Shown: piece after piece, positions 1 through 7,924 of the stretch
Numbering within the stretch: position 1 is the stretch's first letter
Layout: the number at the start of each line of letters is the position of its first letter
Origin: Pseudonocardia sp. EC080619-01
GTDB lineage: Bacteria; Actinomycetota; Actinomycetes; Mycobacteriales; Pseudonocardiaceae
Reading direction: 5' to 3'
Assembly (NCBI RefSeq): GCF_001420995.1
Contig: NZ_CP012184.1
Location: 728,501 to 792,500, forward strand
Length of the DNA: 64,000 nucleotides
Made by a program: the position numbers and the translations under genes
The notes under the pieces: model-generated
Databases searched by the model: none
Told to the model about the DNA's origin: nothing
The model's input: the letters and a program-made list of their open reading frames with translations, nothing else

Positions 1-1171
1 AGGCCGGCGCGCTCTGGGCGGGCCGCCCGCTCGAGCAGTGGCAGGCGTGGCTCGCCCTGCACACCGCCGCGGCGGCCGCCGAGTACCTGTCGTCGGACCT
101 GGTCGAGGAGGACTTCGACTTCTACGGCCGCACCCTGTCCGGCACCCCCGAGCTGCGGGAGCGCTGGAAGCGCGGGGTGTCGCTCGTGGAGGGTGCGCTC
201 GGCGAGGCCGTCGGGAAGCTCTACGTGGAGCGGCACTTCCCGCCGAAGGCGAAGGAGCGGATCAACGAGCTGGTCGCCAACATCGTCGAGGCGTACCGGC
301 AGTCGATCTCCACGCTGGACTGGATGAGCCCGGAGACCCGCGAGCGGGCCCTGGAGAAGCTCGGCAAGTTCACACCGAAGGTCGGCTACCCGGAGCGCTG
401 GAAGGACTACTCGGACCTCGGGATCGACCCGGCCGACCTGCTCGGGAACGTCGGTCGCGCGGCGGAGTGGCGACACGACTTCGAGTACGCGAAGCTCGGC
501 GGCCCGGTCGACCGCTACGAGTGGCTGATGACCCCGCAGACGGTCAACGCCTACTACCACCCGCGGCTCAACGAGATCGCGTTCCCGGCCGCGATCCTGC
601 AGCCCCCGTTCTTCGACGCCGACGCCGACGACGCCGCCAACTACGGCGGCATCGGCGCGGTGATCGGCCACGAGATCGGCCACGGGTTCGACGACCAGGG
701 CTCCCGCGCTACGACGGCGACGGCAACCTCCAGGACTGGTGGGAGACCGCCGACCGCGAGGAGTTCGACACCCGCTCCCGGATGCTGATCGACCAGTACA
801 GCGCGCTCTCCCCCATGGGCCTGCCCGAGCACAAGGTCAACGGGGCGCTCACCGTCGGCGAGAACATCGGCGACCTCGGCGGTCTGACGATCGCGCTGAA
901 GGCCTACGCGATCGCCAACGACGGCACCGAGCCCCCGACCCTGGACGGGCTGACCGGCGAGCAGCGGGTGCTGTTCGGCTGGGCGCAGGTGTGGCGGGCC
1001 GTCACCCGCGACGCCGAGGCGATCCGCCGGCTGGCGACCGACCCGCACTCGCCGCCGGACCTGCGGTGCAACGCCGTCGTGACCAACCTGGACACCTTCC
1101 ACGAGGCGTTCGGGGTGACGGAGACCGACGAGCTGTTCACGGAGCCGGGCAGGCGCGTCCGGATCTGGTGA
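1..1171 (+). pseudogene. M13-family zinc metallopeptidase, 3' part, frameshifted
   Basis: This is the C-terminal part of a neprilysin/PepO-type (M13) zinc endopeptidase; the 5' end lies outside the window. It reads in the frame that starts at base 3 up to about base 707. There it shows the family's YLSS...FDFYGRTLSGT segment and the zinc site HEIGH followed by GFDDQGS. At about 707-709 the frame moves to the one ending at 1171. That second frame carries RYDGDGNLQDWW and then GENIGDLGG, the third-ligand glutamate motif (ENxxD). The break falls in CCCGCGCTAC, and removing one CG unit restores a continuous family-like protein. A 2-bp slippage insertion is therefore likely, or a sequencing error. 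If the change is real, the protein would lose its third zinc ligand and be inactive. A strong hairpin follows the stop. Confidence 0.85.
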
Positions 1172-1174
1172 GGG

Positions 1175-1213
1175 GTGCCCGGTGCCGGGGGCCGGTCCCC
1201 CGGCACCGGGCAC
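1175..1213 (+). terminator. Hairpin terminator after the M13 peptidase
   Basis: A perfect 17-bp stem (1175-1191 with 1197-1213) closes a 5-base loop, starting 3 bases after the peptidase stop. There is no T-tract, which is common for terminators in GC-rich actinobacteria. Confidence 0.7.
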
Positions 1214-1261
1214 GCCGCCCGGATGGCGGTTCGACCGACGTGCCCCGGGTACCCGCCGCCC

Positions 1262-1480
1262 ATGACCGAGAAGTTCGCGAAGGGCACCTGGGTGGCGTGG
1301 AACTGGGGCAACGGCACCCCCACCGCCAAGGTCGTCGACTCCGCCACCGACCGCATCGAGCGGACGATCGACGGCACGACGCAGTCCCGCAACGGGACCG
1401 AGGACAACCCCGCCTACGTCCTCGAACAGGAGAGCGGGCAGACCGTCCTCAAGCTCCACTCGGAGCTGAAGAAGGCCTGA
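1262..1480 (+). CDS. Small TUDOR-like protein (DUF2945/HVA1 type)
   Basis: A 72-residue protein starting at the ATG of MTEKFAKGTW. The pattern of WxWG near the N-terminus, then T-A-K-V, a central basic/acidic stretch and NPAYVLEQESG..VLKLHSEL, is that of the DUF2945 'hypervirulence-associated TUDOR domain' family. These are short single-domain beta-barrel proteins of unknown function. The longer frame beginning at 1175 runs through the preceding hairpin, so I reject it. The last 32 bases overlap the 3' end of the opposing permease gene (a convergent overlap). No partner or regulator is evident. Confidence 0.75.
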   Translation: MTEKFAKGTWVAWNWGNGTPTAKVVDSATDRIERTIDGTTQSRNGTEDNPAYVLEQESGQTVLKLHSELKKA

Positions 1481-2852
1481 TCCGGCGCCGTCGCCGGATC
1501 ACCAGGTAGATCACGACGAGCAGCAGCAGGAACGGCACACCCGCCTTCCAGGCCGTCGAGAACTGGTCGGTGAACGGCGTCGTCGCCAGCACCGCCGCGA
1601 CGAACAGCATCGCCGCGACGGTGGTGTACGGGGCGCCCGGCAGCCGCACCGGGGACCGCTCCCCCGCGTGCGCCCTGCGGAACGCCAGGTGACTGGCGAA
1701 GATCAGCAGCCAGGTGGTGAGCGCCCCGAACAGGGCCAGCCCGACGAGCAGCGGGAACGCCGTCTCCTCGGCGAACACCGACACCAGCGACGCGAGCGCC
1801 AGGCCGGCCGCGGACAGCGCCAGGGCCCGCTGCGGCGCGCCGCGCCGGTTGGTGCGGGCCAGCGCCCGCGGGGCGTAGCCGTCGACGGCCAGTGAGTACG
1901 TCATCCGCGCGGTCACGTAGAGGTTGGTGTTCATCGCCGACAGCGCCGCGGTGAGCACGACGACGTTCATCACCGCAGCCGCAGCCGGCACGCCCGCCTG
2001 CGCGAACAGCCGGACGAACGGCGACTCCGTGACGCTCTCCCCCGTCGACACGGTGTTCCAGGGAACCAGCGTGACGACGACGAGCATCGCGCCGATGTAG
2101 AACACGGCCAGCCGCAGCACGGTCCGCCGCGCGGCGCGCGGGATGTCCCGGCCGGGATCGCGCGACTCCGCGGCGGTCACGGCGACCGCCTCCGTCCCGA
2201 GGAACGAGAACGTCACCACGGTCAGCGCGAGCCAGATCGCCCCGAGCCCGTTCGGCGCGAACCCGCCGTGCGCGGTGAGCGCGCCTACCCCGACCGCCTC
2301 CTGCCCGGGCAGGCCGAACACGATCGCCGTCAGGCCGACGACGATGAACGCGACGACCGCCACCACCTTGATCATCGCGAACCAGTACTCGGTCTCGCCG
2401 AAGAACCGGACCGCGCCGGCATTGATCGCCAGCATGATCACCGAGAAGCCGACGACCGGGATCCACAGTGGCAGGTCGGGGTACCAGAACTGCAGGTAGA
2501 GCCCGGCGGCGACGACCTCGCTGCCGACGTTGACCACCTGCGCGGCCCAGTAGATCCAGCGCTGGACGAACCCGGTCCCGTCGCCGAGGTAGCGCTGCGC
2601 GACCGGCCCGAACCCGCCGGCCTCGGGATGGCGTACCACCATCTCGGCGAGCGCGTAGGCCAGCGCGAGCGCGACGACGGCCGCCACCGCGTACGCGACG
2701 ATCACGGCCGGTCCGGCGATCGAGATGGCGAGCCCGGAACCGAGGAACAGCCCGGTCCCGATCGCGCCACCGACGGCGATCATCCCGATCTGCCGGCCGT
2801 CGAGGTCCCGGCGCAGCCCCTGCTGCTCGCCGCCCGTGCTGCCGCGCTCCAC
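1449..2852 (-). CDS. Amino-acid permease, APC superfamily
   Basis: A roughly 467-residue, 12-helix inner-membrane transporter of the amino acid-polyamine-organocation family. It probably imports an amino acid by proton symport. The N-terminal signature GLRRDL-x-RQIGMIAVGGAIGTGLFLGSG is the conserved unwound first helix of the AAT branch. Further helices follow, and the tail is basic (RRRRRIRP). I chose the GTG at 2852 because GGGAG lies 5-6 bases upstream and the protein then begins just before the conserved motif; a GTG at 2924 would add 24 low-complexity residues. The substrate cannot be read from the sequence. It overlaps the TUDOR-like gene tail-to-tail. Confidence 0.85.
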   Translation of the reverse strand: MERGSTGGEQQGLRRDLDGRQIGMIAVGGAIGTGLFLGSGLAISIAGPAVIVAYAVAAVVALALAYALAEMVVRHPEAGGFGPVAQRYLGDGTGFVQRWIYWAAQVVNVGSEVVAAGLYLQFWYPDLPLWIPVVGFSVIMLAINAGAVRFFGETEYWFAMIKVVAVVAFIVVGLTAIVFGLPGQEAVGVGALTAHGGFAPNGLGAIWLALTVVTFSFLGTEAVAVTAAESRDPGRDIPRAARRTVLRLAVFYIGAMLVVVTLVPWNTVSTGESVTESPFVRLFAQAGVPAAAAVMNVVVLTAALSAMNTNLYVTARMTYSLAVDGYAPRALARTNRRGAPQRALALSAAGLALASLVSVFAEETAFPLLVGLALFGALTTWLLIFASHLAFRRAHAGERSPVRLPGAPYTTVAAMLFVAAVLATTPFTDQFSTAWKAGVPFLLLLVVIYLVIRRRRRIRPSSAPSGA

Positions 2853-2983
2853 CCGTGCTCCCGTGCGGTACCGATCCCCCGGTCCGGATCGCGGACGGGG
2901 CGCACCGGCACGCGTGGTGATCACGTGCGCGGCGCAACGGCCCGGGATCCTCGCACGTCACCCTCGGGCACCGGGCCCGCGGG

Positions 2984-3505
2984 TCACGCTCCGGCGGGCC
3001 CCTGCGGCGACGGGTCGGCGAGGTCCCGGCGGTACCAGACGACGTCGCGCCACGCCCCCAGCTTCCAGCCGACCCCGCGGAACACCCCGACCTCGGTGAA
3101 CCCGAGCGCCCGGTGCAGCGCGACGCTGGCCTCGTTCGGCAGGGTCAGGACGGCGACCGCCACGACCAGGCCGCACGCGGTCAGCCGGGCGAGCAACGCC
3201 TCGTACAACGCGCGCCCGGTGCCGCGGCCGCGGGCCTCCGGGTGCAGGTAGACGCTGACCTCGCAGGTCCAGCGGTACGCCTCGCGGGGCTTGAACGGGG
3301 CACCGTAGGCGTAGCCGAGCACGTCGCCGTCGTCGGTCACGGCGACCAGCCACGCGTACCGCTCCTGTGCGGCGGCGATCCGCCCGGCCATCTCGACCGG
3401 CCCCGGCGGCTCCGACTCGAAGCTGACGGCGGTGTCGCGGACGTACGGCGCGTAGATCACCGCGCAGGCGTCGGCGTCCTCGGCGGTGGCGTCACGGATC
3501 TGCAC
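2984..3505 (-). CDS. GNAT acetyltransferase, phosphinothricin acetyltransferase-like
   Basis: A 173-residue GNAT N-acetyltransferase, an acetyl-CoA-dependent enzyme that modifies small amines such as phosphinothricin-like or methionine-sulfone-like amino acids. The PAT/YwnH subfamily hallmarks are all present: IYAPYVRDTAVSFE near residue 17, GYAYGAPFKPREAYRW, the acetyl-CoA loop RGRGTGRALY, and the C-terminal LGFTEVGVFRGVG-K-GAWRDVVWYRRDL. The start is a GTG directly abutting a 25-bp palindrome, with no Shine-Dalgarno sequence between them, so the message may be leaderless. It is transcribed divergently from an MFS exporter, which would fit a detoxification pair. The natural substrate is unknown. 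Confidence 0.85.
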   Translation of the reverse strand: MQIRDATAEDADACAVIYAPYVRDTAVSFESEPPGPVEMAGRIAAAQERYAWLVAVTDDGDVLGYAYGAPFKPREAYRWTCEVSVYLHPEARGRGTGRALYEALLARLTACGLVVAVAVLTLPNEASVALHRALGFTEVGVFRGVGWKLGAWRDVVWYRRDLADPSPQGPAGA

Positions 3506-3530
3506 GATCGCATCGAATCACGATGCAATC
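3506..3530. promoter_or_regulatory. Palindromic operator between acetyltransferase and MFS genes
   Basis: Ten-base arms GATCGCATCG and CGATGCAATC (one mismatch) flank a 5-base spacer. The element starts at the base next to the acetyltransferase start codon and ends 29 bases before the MFS start. It is well placed to control both divergent genes. No regulator gene is adjacent. Confidence 0.55.
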
Positions 3531-3558
3531 AGGACGCCTTCCGGGTGAGGATCGGGGC

Positions 3559-4878
3559 GTGACGACTGCTCCTCCCGCGGCGCGGACGGGTCTCCTCTCG
3601 GTGGTGCTCGGCCTGCTGTTCGGCCTGGCCGGTACGTCGACGTCGGGGGTGACGGTCGCGCTGCCGAGCCTCGCCGAGGGACTCGGCGTGACGACCGCCG
3701 ACGCGACGTGGATGGTCAGCGGCTACGCGGTGGCCCTCGCCGTCGCGACGCCGGTGCACGGGCGGCTCGCCGACGCCGTCGGCATCCGGGCGCCGCTGTG
3801 CACGGGGACGGCGCTGCTCGGTCTGGGTGCACTGGCCGCGGCGCTGGCGCCGAACTTCGCGCTCCTGATGGTGGCGCGCGTCGTGCAGGGGCTCGGGGCG
3901 GCCGCGATCCCGGTGCTCGCGGCAGCCCTGCTGAGCGCACGCGCCCCGGAGGAGCGACGCGGAGCGGTGCTGGGACGCCTGGCGGGGACGTCCGCGGTGC
4001 TGTCCGCACTCGGCCCCCTGCTGGGCGGCGCGCTGACGACGGCCGGTGGCTGGCGCGCGGCGGTCGCGCTGCCGGTCGTCGGACTGCTGGCGCTGCCGTA
4101 CCTGTGGCGGCGGTCGGTCGTCGACGGCGACGGGGCCCGTCCCGACCCGGCCGGCGCGCTGATCGTCGCGACGGCGGTGTCCGGGCTGGTCCTGCTCATC
4201 CAGTCGCCGAGCGCGGGGACCGCGGCCGCGGTGACGGGAGCGGTGCTGCTGGCCGTCGGCGTCCCGGCGACGGCCGCCTGGGTCCGGCACCGGCCGGACG
4301 GCTTCCTGCCCCGCGCGGTCGTCGGGAACGCGACGGTGGTGCGGTCGTCGCTGTGCGCGTCGGCGATCCCTGCGAGCTGGTTCGCGCTGCTGCTGGGCAT
4401 CCCGCTGGCGCTGGCCGAGCGCGGATGGACCCCGCTGACGACCGGACTGATGCTGGTGCCGTCGGCGGCGGTCGCGCTCGCCTGCCCGGCGCTGTCCGCC
4501 CGGCTGCAGCGACGGCTCGGACCGACCCGCACCCTGCTCGCGGCCTGTGCGGCGACGGTCGCCGGACTGCTCGCCGCGGTCGCGGGCGTCGCCTGGCACC
4601 AGCCGTGGGTGCTCGCGGTGGCCCCGATGCTGGTGACGCTGGCGTTCGGGACGGGGCAGCCCGCGATGATCGCCGCCGTCGGGGGCGCGGTACCCGCGGA
4701 CCGGCGCAGCGGGGCGATCGGCGTCGCGACGCTGTGCTTCCTCGCCGGGGCCGGGATCGGCGCCGCCGTCATCGGCGGGTTCGCCGTCGTCGTCGGGCTG
4801 GCGGCGGCACTGGCGCTGCTCCTGGTGCTGCCCCTGTTGGGATCGATCGGCCTCCTCGTCGCGATCCGCACGGCCTGA
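3559..4878 (+). CDS. MFS drug/metabolite exporter
   Basis: A roughly 439-residue major facilitator superfamily transporter, mostly hydrophobic. The first-half signature is clear: TVALPSLAEGLGVTTADATWMVSGYAVA (helices 1-2), then GRLADAVGIR (loop 2-3 motif A), VARVVQGLGAAAIP (helix 4), and a motif C-like GPLLGGALTTAGGWRAAVAL in helix 5, typical of antiporters. It probably exports drugs or metabolites by proton antiport. The start is GTG 3559 with GAGG 8 bases upstream; an ATG at 3523 would lie in the palindromic region. It may share control with the divergent acetyltransferase. Confidence 0.8.
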   Translation: MTTAPPAARTGLLSVVLGLLFGLAGTSTSGVTVALPSLAEGLGVTTADATWMVSGYAVALAVATPVHGRLADAVGIRAPLCTGTALLGLGALAAALAPNFALLMVARVVQGLGAAAIPVLAAALLSARAPEERRGAVLGRLAGTSAVLSALGPLLGGALTTAGGWRAAVALPVVGLLALPYLWRRSVVDGDGARPDPAGALIVATAVSGLVLLIQSPSAGTAAAVTGAVLLAVGVPATAAWVRHRPDGFLPRAVVGNATVVRSSLCASAIPASWFALLLGIPLALAERGWTPLTTGLMLVPSAAVALACPALSARLQRRLGPTRTLLAACAATVAGLLAAVAGVAWHQPWVLAVAPMLVTLAFGTGQPAMIAAVGGAVPADRRSGAIGVATLCFLAGAGIGAAVIGGFAVVVGLAAALALLLVLPLLGSIGLLVAIRTA

Positions 4879-4903
4879 CCTGCACGACCGGGTTCGGACG
4901 GGA

Positions 4904-6148
4904 TCAGGCGGGCGCGGAAGCGCCGCTGGTGCTGCGGTAGGACAGCCGTCGCAGCAGCGTCTCCGCCGGGCCCGGCGTCCCCCGCCGCTCCAGGACGACC
5001 GCGAACACCAGCGTCACGAGCCACACCCCGACCGCGTACAGCGCCATCGTCGTGCTGCCCAGCGACGCGCCCCAGCCGAGTCCCCACGCCGCGAGGACCG
5101 GCGCGCACAGCACCGACTGGGCGAGGTAGCAGCTCAGCGACCGCTTGCCGACCGCGGTCACCGCCGAGCCGACGGGGCCGAGCGGCCTCCCGGCGAGCCG
5201 GTTCCCGATCAGCCCGAACAGCGCCACGTAGCCGACGCCGCAGGCCAGGCCGGTGACCAGCTGCGTCGCCGCGAACACCCACATGATCTCGCCCCACCCG
5301 CCGATGACGCCGACGTGCGCCAGCGCGTGCGGCAGGCCGCCCGCCCAGCCCAGTGCGATCCCGACGACGGCCGTCACCCGCAGCAGCCGCAGGTGCTGCT
5401 CCGGCTGTTCCAGGATCCGGCGCCGCGCGGACCAGAAGCCGAGCAGGATCGCGATCGGGACCGTCAACCCGACCACGCCCTGGCCGAGCGTGATCAGCGG
5501 CCAGAGCGCGAGCCGGTCCCCGACCGCCGCGAGCACCGACGGCTGGGAGGCGCTGGCCGTCATGTCCGCCGGCATCCCGCCCCCGGCGGACGCGCCCACG
5601 GTCAGCACGGCCCACGCACCGAAGACCGCGAACCCGGCGAGCAGCACCAGGATGCCGGTGCCCACACCGGCCCACACCAGCAGCGTGCGGTCGGCCCGGC
5701 GGACGAACAGCCACACGAGCAGCAGCCCGCACAGGCCGTAGGCACCGAGGACGTCCCCGCCCCACAGCAGGGCCGCGTGCACGAATCCGAACACGAGCAG
5801 CCAGAGGTTGCGCCGCTGCAGCAGCCGGAACGCGTCCCGCTCCGGCACGCCCTTCGCCCCCTGACGCCGGTAGATCACCGCCAGCCCGTAGCCGAACAGG
5901 AACGCGAACATCGGGTACACCCGCATGTCCACGCCCGTGATGAGCACCGCCTGCACGATCTTGTCCACGACCGACCTCTCGACCGGGTGGAAGCCGGCCT
6001 GGGAGTGCTCGCGGCCGTACAGGTAGAACGGCGTGTTCGCGAGCGCGATGAGCAGCAGCATCGCACCGCGCGCCAGGTCCGGCGCCGGTGCCCGGCCGCT
6101 CATGCCGAGCGGTCCTGCCAGTGGTGGTCGAGCGTTCTCGACGGTCAT
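4904..6148 (-). CDS. DUF418 (YeiB-like) membrane protein
   Basis: A 414-residue polytopic membrane protein. DLARGAMLLLIALANTPFYLYG at the start and the later HP-ER-DK-VQAVLITGVDMRVYPMFAFLFGYG are characteristic of the DUF418/YeiB family, which is related to acyltransferase-3-like proteins of unknown substrate. The C-terminal DUF418 domain carries VGKRSLSCYLAQSVL and the final short hydrophobic repeat. The ATG at 6148 is preceded by AGGGGGACC, a good ribosome site, so the longer 432-residue frame is unlikely. No partner is visible; the next gene downstream faces it. Confidence 0.8.
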   Translation of the reverse strand: MTVENARPPLAGPLGMSGRAPAPDLARGAMLLLIALANTPFYLYGREHSQAGFHPVERSVVDKIVQAVLITGVDMRVYPMFAFLFGYGLAVIYRRQGAKGVPERDAFRLLQRRNLWLLVFGFVHAALLWGGDVLGAYGLCGLLLVWLFVRRADRTLLVWAGVGTGILVLLAGFAVFGAWAVLTVGASAGGGMPADMTASASQPSVLAAVGDRLALWPLITLGQGVVGLTVPIAILLGFWSARRRILEQPEQHLRLLRVTAVVGIALGWAGGLPHALAHVGVIGGWGEIMWVFAATQLVTGLACGVGYVALFGLIGNRLAGRPLGPVGSAVTAVGKRSLSCYLAQSVLCAPVLAAWGLGWGASLGSTTMALYAVGVWLVTLVFAVVLERRGTPGPAETLLRRLSYRSTSGASAPA

Positions 6149-6262
6149 GTGGTCCCCCTGTTCCCCGGAGCCCAGCACAGCGGGGCCGACCGGGACGGTC
6201 AAGGAGGAAAAGGACGATTCATCCGGGCCGAAGGTCGACGATCCGGTCGGCCGTCTCCGTCG

Positions 6263-7261
6263 TCACGCCTCCTCCCGTAGCTCGGTGACGAACCGGTTCC
6301 GCAGCTCGACGGCCCACTCGTGCCCCGGGTCGCTCGGGTCCACCCCCGGACGCTCCCGGGTGGTCATCGCGTCCGCGTAGACCCGGAAGCAGCCCTGGAT
6401 GCCCCGGATCAGGCCGTCGACCAGGCACCGCCCCGGTTCGAGCGGGTGCAGCACCGTCGTGAGGACCCGGTGCTCGTGGTCGGTGTCGGGGTCGGGCCTG
6501 TCCGGGCAGACGACGAAGATCCCGCGCCCGGCGAGTACCGCCTCCTGGAGGAGATCACGCACGACCTCCTCGTCGGGCTCGTCCTGGCGCATGACCAGGA
6601 CCTCCCTCGCGACGCCGAGGTCCTCGTGCTCGATCGCCTCGGCGAGCGCGACGACATCGGCGACGGAGTGCCCGGCGACCTCCGCCACCCAGCGGGCCGC
6701 CGCCCGTAGCCAGTGCACCGCGGCGACCGCGGCCGAGTGGGGTTCGACCGTGGTCAGCAGGCCGACGGGTTCGAGCGGATCGGCCTCGAGCACGGCGTCC
6801 GCGGTGGCGACGTGTCCCTCGTGGACGTCGCCCCGGACGTACCGGACGGCCTGGAGTGCCCGTCCGGTGAGCTCACCGGCGTCGGCGTCGAGGACGGCGT
6901 CGAGCTCGGCACGCACCTCCCGGACGACGGTCTCACGGAACGCCCGCCCGGGCGTCCGGGCCAGCAGGCGGCCGAGCGCGTGGACGAGCCGGACACGTTC
7001 GTCGTCGCCGTCGGGCGGTGGACGGTCCGGGTCCCGCAGGGTGGCGAGGAGATCCGCGGGGCGGAGCTGCCCGGCCTCGCCCTCGGAGTAGGCGGACCAG
7101 AGCACCGCCGAGAGCCGGGTGAGGACGACCGTGATGCGGCGGGCGAGGGCATCGCCGAGGTCCCGCGGCACCCGGGCGACCCGGCAGGCGACGGCACCGT
7201 CACCCGTCGGCCAGGTGGAGACGATCGCCGACGCGGCGGGGTCGTGGGCGTAGGTGGTCAT
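6263..7261 (-). CDS. Unknown protein with a decayed second copy upstream
   Basis: A 332-residue soluble protein I do not recognise. It begins MTTYAHDPAAS at the ATG at 7261; a frame starting further upstream would add nine residues. It has no signal peptide or membrane segment. The composition is acidic and rich in Arg, Val, Ala and Leu, suggesting a mostly helical fold. The N-terminal segment (residues about 1-25) and the C-terminal segment (CLVDGLIRGIQGCFRVYADAM to the end) both recur in the damaged copy just upstream. The middle, about residues 30-265, is absent there. No catalytic motif is apparent, and nearby genes suggest no role. Confidence 0.6.
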   Translation of the reverse strand: MTTYAHDPAASAIVSTWPTGDGAVACRVARVPRDLGDALARRITVVLTRLSAVLWSAYSEGEAGQLRPADLLATLRDPDRPPPDGDDERVRLVHALGRLLARTPGRAFRETVVREVRAELDAVLDADAGELTGRALQAVRYVRGDVHEGHVATADAVLEADPLEPVGLLTTVEPHSAAVAAVHWLRAAARWVAEVAGHSVADVVALAEAIEHEDLGVAREVLVMRQDEPDEEVVRDLLQEAVLAGRGIFVVCPDRPDPDTDHEHRVLTTVLHPLEPGRCLVDGLIRGIQGCFRVYADAMTTRERPGVDPSDPGHEWAVELRNRFVTELREEA

Positions 7262-7444
7262 CTCGGCCCCGCCGGAACTTCCGGCCACCGGCGGGACCGG
7301 GTGTCAGGGAGACGTGGAGCACCGGCGAGGCCGGTGTCGGTGGGAGTCATGCGGCTTGGACGACGGCGGGGGCGGCACGGTTCCGACGGCCTCTGCGGTC
7401 CGGCACCGGGAGCCCGCGGTACGGGGCGACACGATGACCATCGG

Positions 7445-7722
7445 TCAGACCCCGCGCCCGGAGGCACCCAGCGACCGCCGGGTCTCCGCGACGGCCTCGC
7501 GCACCTCGTCGTCGAACCGCGTGCGGATCTGGTCCACCCGGTGCGGCCCGGTCGACCGCGCGGTGTCCTCGAGGTACAGGTCGAAGCAGCCCCGGACAGC
7601 GGCCACGAGACCTCCGACCAGGATCCGGGGAGCCGCGTGACCAGGTCCGCGGTGGAGCCGGCACCGGTGGGCCGGATCGCGACGAGCGACGACGCGGACG
7701 GGTGGTGGGCGTAGGTGGTCAT
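7445..7722 (-). pseudogene. Short, frame-broken paralogue of the adjacent unknown gene
   Basis: It starts ATGACCACCTACGCCCAC, matching the first 18 bases of the neighbouring intact gene. It encodes MTTYAHHPSASSLVAIRPTG, against MTTYAHDPAASAIVSTWPTG in the neighbour. After about 30 codons, near 7630, the frame changes and continues PRILVGGLVAAVRGCFDLYL, matching the neighbour's C-terminal LVDGLIRGIQGCFRVYADAM, and ends at 7445. About 235 central residues are missing. With one base restored it would be a product of about 92 residues joining N- and C-terminal segments. It is probably a tandem duplication that suffered an internal deletion and then a frameshift. A functional mini-version with a sequencing error is the alternative. 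Confidence 0.6.
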
Positions 7723-7924
7723 CGCCGGAGGGTGGCGGGCGCGCCTCCGGCCCGCGGCGGGGATCCGGGCCGCGTTCGCAGGAGTGAACACCGGAGCACC
7801 CATGAGGCTGGAGGATCGGACGCCGTCTCACGTACGGTGATCACCCGCGGACCGCCAGGCACCGGATCCCGTGTCGCCTCCACACCCGCACGCCGATGAC
7901 GCGTGCCCTGTGGAGGTTCACCCC

